From assembly GCA_002435545.1 (NCBI GenBank), contig DJNB01000010.1:18813-26914 (forward strand): a stretch of 8,102 nt of DNA, read 5' to 3'. Each line of letters begins with the position of its first letter. Within the stretch, counting starts at the first letter, position 1. The position numbers and the translations under genes were made by a program. The notes under the pieces are model-generated. The model was not told where the DNA came from. It saw nothing but the letters and a program-made list of their open reading frames with translations, and searched no databases. Positions 6,298 through 8,102 of this stretch are shown here, piece by piece. Source of the DNA: Lachnoclostridium sp. UBA6475. Its GTDB lineage: Bacteria > Bacillota > Clostridia > Lachnospirales > Lachnospiraceae.

Positions 6298-7911
6298 ATG
6301 AACGTATGGGAAGGTAAAAGCGTTTTTGGTGGAATAGCGATCGGCCCTGTCGCTCTATTTGAAAAAGAGGAAGATCAGGTAAAACGCTATTCGATTGAAG
6401 ACGTGGAAAAGGAAAAGAAACGGTTTGAAGACGCAAAAGAGAAAGCCAAAGAAGAGCTTGCGGGTCTTTATGAAAAGGCATTAAAAGAAGTGGGCGAATC
6501 GGGTGCTATGATTTTTGATGTACATCAGATGATGTTAGATGATCTTGATTATGTGGAGTCAATCTTAAATATGATTGACACCCAGAAGATCAATGCCGAG
6601 TTTGCGGTAGCGACGACAGGTGACAATTTTTCCCAGATGTTTGCCGCAATGGATGACGATTATATGAAGGAACGTGCCGCTGATGTGCGAGACATTTCCA
6701 ATCGTGTGATCCGCATCCTGCAGGGCAAAGAGATGGGAGGGATTACCGGAAATCAGCCGGTTATCCTGCTCGCTGAAGATCTCGCTCCAAGTGAGACGGT
6801 ACAACTTGATAAAAGTCTGGTTTTGTCCTTTGTAACAAAACTTGGCTCGACCAATTCACATACCGCGATCTTAGCGCGGACAATGAATATTCCGGCGCTG
6901 ATCGGAGTACACTATCCGGCTGATATCGCCGGGAAAATGGCGATTGTCGATGGCTTTGAAGGAAAACTTATCGTGGAACCGGATGCCGAGACGCTGGCTC
7001 ATTATGAGGCATTGCAGGCAGAAGAGAAGAAAAAACAGCAGCTCCTTCTGGAATTAAAAGGAAAAGAGACGGTCACAAAGGACGGTCGAAACATACATCT
7101 GTACGCCAATATTGGCGGAGTTGCTGATGTTGCCGATGTGTTGTCAAATGATGCAGCCGGCATCGGATTGTTCCGAAGCGAATTTTTGTATCTGGAAAAA
7201 GATACGTATCCAACAGAAGAAGAACAATTCAAAGCCTATAAGACAGTCGTGGAAATGATGGCGGGAAAGAAAGTGATCATCCGTACTCTGGACATCGGAG
7301 CTGATAAACAGGTAGATTACTTTGAACTTGGCAAAGAAGAAAATCCGGCGATGGGCTACCGCGCGATCCGCATCTGCCTGGAACGGCCGGAGATTTTTAA
7401 AACCCAGCTGCGCGCCATCTACCGGGCAAGTCATTATGGAACCATTTCTATTATGTTTCCAATGATCATCTCGGTTTCGGAAGTGAAAAAGATCAAAGAA
7501 ATTGTAAACGAGGTAAAGCAGGAACTGGATGCCCATGAGATCCCATACGGCGAGGTGGAACTTGGAATCATGATCGAGACACCTGCCGCCGTAATGATCA
7601 GCGACCTTCTTGCCAAAGAAGTGGATTTCTTCAGCATAGGAACAAACGACCTCACCCAGTACACGCTGGCAATCGACCGCCAGAATCCAAGTCTGGATAA
7701 TTTTTACAATTCTCACCACGAAGCCATCCTCCGTATGATCCGGATGGTAATCGACAATGGACACAAGGAAGGCTGCTGGGTCGGCATCTGCGGAGAACTT
7801 GGCGCAGACACGACACTCACAAAAACGTTTGTGGACATGGGAATTGATGAATTGTCCGTGACGCCATCGATGATATTGAAGGTAAGAGAAGCGGTGAGGG
7901 AGATCGGTTAG
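6298..7911 (+). CDS. ptsI: PTS Enzyme I (phosphoenolpyruvate-protein phosphotransferase)
   Basis: A 537-residue cytoplasmic enzyme that takes phosphate from PEP and gives it to His15 of HPr. The N-terminal HPr-binding and phospho-histidine half has the phosphorylated His188 in GSTNSHTAILARTMNIPALI; the classical form around the histidine is GGRTSH, so the flank is a variant. The linker at about 228-258 is charged and likely helical. The C-terminal PEP-binding barrel has GIGLFRSEFLY (288-298, Arg293), RTLDIGADK (329-337), the signature FFSIGTNDLTQYTLAIDR (444-461) and GICGE (496-500) with the active-site Cys498. The protein stops soon after the last barrel strand region (ELSVTPSMILKVREAV), about 30-40 residues earlier than E. 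coli EI (575 residues); no frameshift explains this. GGGAGG at 6285-6290 lies 7 bases before the ATG. As last gene of the operon, it completes the fructose relay. Confidence 0.97.
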   Translation: MNVWEGKSVFGGIAIGPVALFEKEEDQVKRYSIEDVEKEKKRFEDAKEKAKEELAGLYEKALKEVGESGAMIFDVHQMMLDDLDYVESILNMIDTQKINAEFAVATTGDNFSQMFAAMDDDYMKERAADVRDISNRVIRILQGKEMGGITGNQPVILLAEDLAPSETVQLDKSLVLSFVTKLGSTNSHTAILARTMNIPALIGVHYPADIAGKMAIVDGFEGKLIVEPDAETLAHYEALQAEEKKKQQLLLELKGKETVTKDGRNIHLYANIGGVADVADVLSNDAAGIGLFRSEFLYLEKDTYPTEEEQFKAYKTVVEMMAGKKVIIRTLDIGADKQVDYFELGKEENPAMGYRAIRICLERPEIFKTQLRAIYRASHYGTISIMFPMIISVSEVKKIKEIVNEVKQELDAHEIPYGEVELGIMIETPAAVMISDLLAKEVDFFSIGTNDLTQYTLAIDRQNPSLDNFYNSHHEAILRMIRMVIDNGHKEGCWVGICGELGADTTLTKTFVDMGIDELSVTPSMILKVREAVREIG

Positions 7912-7913
7912 GA

Positions 7914-8028
7914 CGGTCAGCATCTTCTTTGGTGAGGACGAATTTCTGCGGAGGAGAATGAGCGATTTTCATACGAAGAAGGAAAGTGGACACTTCGTGC
8001 AGAAAACTTGATAAGAAGATGCTAACCG
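7914..8028. repeat. Nested inverted repeats after ptsI
   Basis: Outer arms 7914-7929 and 8013-8028 pair at 15 of 16 positions (mismatch 7918/8024). Inside them, 7943-7949 pairs perfectly with 7999-8005, and 7973-7978 with 7993-7998. All three stems are compatible and would fold the 115 bases into a long interrupted rod. No T-run follows, so it is not a standard terminator, and no target-site duplication is seen around it. It could be an RNA 3' end structure, a MITE-like repeat or a decayed element. Confidence 0.6.
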
Positions 8029-8046
8029 ATTCGTAGTGGCGAGGGG

Positions 8047-8090
8047 GGACACCACTGAAAAGTGGGAAAAAGGGAGAAACAGTGGTGTCC
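8047..8090. repeat. Perfect 11-bp inverted repeat near the window end
   Basis: 8047-8057 and 8080-8090 are perfect reverse complements around a purine-rich 22-base spacer. A second hairpin can form inside it: CCACT (8052-8056), a GAAA loop and AGTGG (8061-8065). AGTGG at 8035-8039 could also pair with the same CCACT. The window ends 12 bases after the repeat, so a following T-run or partner cannot be excluded. The whole 191-base stretch after ptsI holds no convincing gene. Confidence 0.6.
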
Positions 8091-8102
8091 GGCGGTGCGC
8101 CC

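Noticed and set aside
7144..7923. 259-codon open frame on the minus strand across ptsI
   Set aside because: It is fully antisense to a well-supported gene, its translation is rich in His, Cys and aromatic residues with no family motif, and such frames arise from codon bias of the sense gene.
7958..8011. Possible 17-residue peptide with ATG at 7958 (MSDFHTKK...)
   Set aside because: The GGAGG is only 3 bases from the ATG, the peptide has no recognisable feature, and it lies within the inverted-repeat structure.

Overview
The window most likely comes from a gut Clostridia (Lachnospiraceae-like) Firmicute. The proteins resemble that group, GGAGG-type ribosome binding sites precede nearly every gene, genes are tightly packed on one strand, the promoter is a sigma-A consensus, and a bile salt hydrolase sits beside a fructose PTS operon. 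The genus cannot be fixed from the sequence alone. All real genes read on the + strand.

Region 1 (1-2045) looks like the end of one transcription unit. It holds the C-terminal part of a membrane-anchored family 2 glycosyltransferase (cut by the window start), then a small hypoxanthine/uracil-type DNA glycosylase overlapping it by 8 bases, then a cytoplasmic bile salt hydrolase (choloylglycine hydrolase) 4 bases further on. A strong intrinsic terminator (2021-2045) ends the unit. The three functions are unrelated; close packing is the only evidence that they are co-transcribed.

Region 2 (2046-2221) is the control region of the next operon. It has a perfect TTGACA-17-TATAAT promoter. A run of TGAAAG-type repeats spaced exactly 10 bp apart overlaps the -35 box and is a likely operator for the DeoR-family regulator encoded just downstream.

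Region 3 (2222-7911) is a self-contained fructose phosphotransferase operon: fruR (DeoR-type regulator), fruK (1-phosphofructokinase), fruA (EIIABC permease), ptsH (HPr) and ptsI (Enzyme I). The whole relay from PEP through EI, HPr, EIIA, EIIB and EIIC to fructose-1-phosphate and then fructose-1,6-bisphosphate is encoded in one unit. The HPr keeps the catalytic His15 but has Arg at position 46, where Firmicute HPr normally has the Ser phosphorylated by HPr kinase. This relay protein should therefore be blind to classical HPr-Ser-P/CcpA control. The EI is about 30 residues shorter at its C-terminus than E. coli EI.

Region 4 (7912-8102) has no convincing gene but is rich in inverted repeats: a nested 115-bp rod-like structure just after ptsI, and an 11-bp perfect inverted repeat with a competing tetraloop hairpin. 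No T-run follows either one, so they are not obvious terminators. No wholly new system is evident. The most interesting points are the Ser46-less HPr in a dedicated fructose operon, the helically phased operator, the bile salt hydrolase selectivity loop and the structured 3' region.
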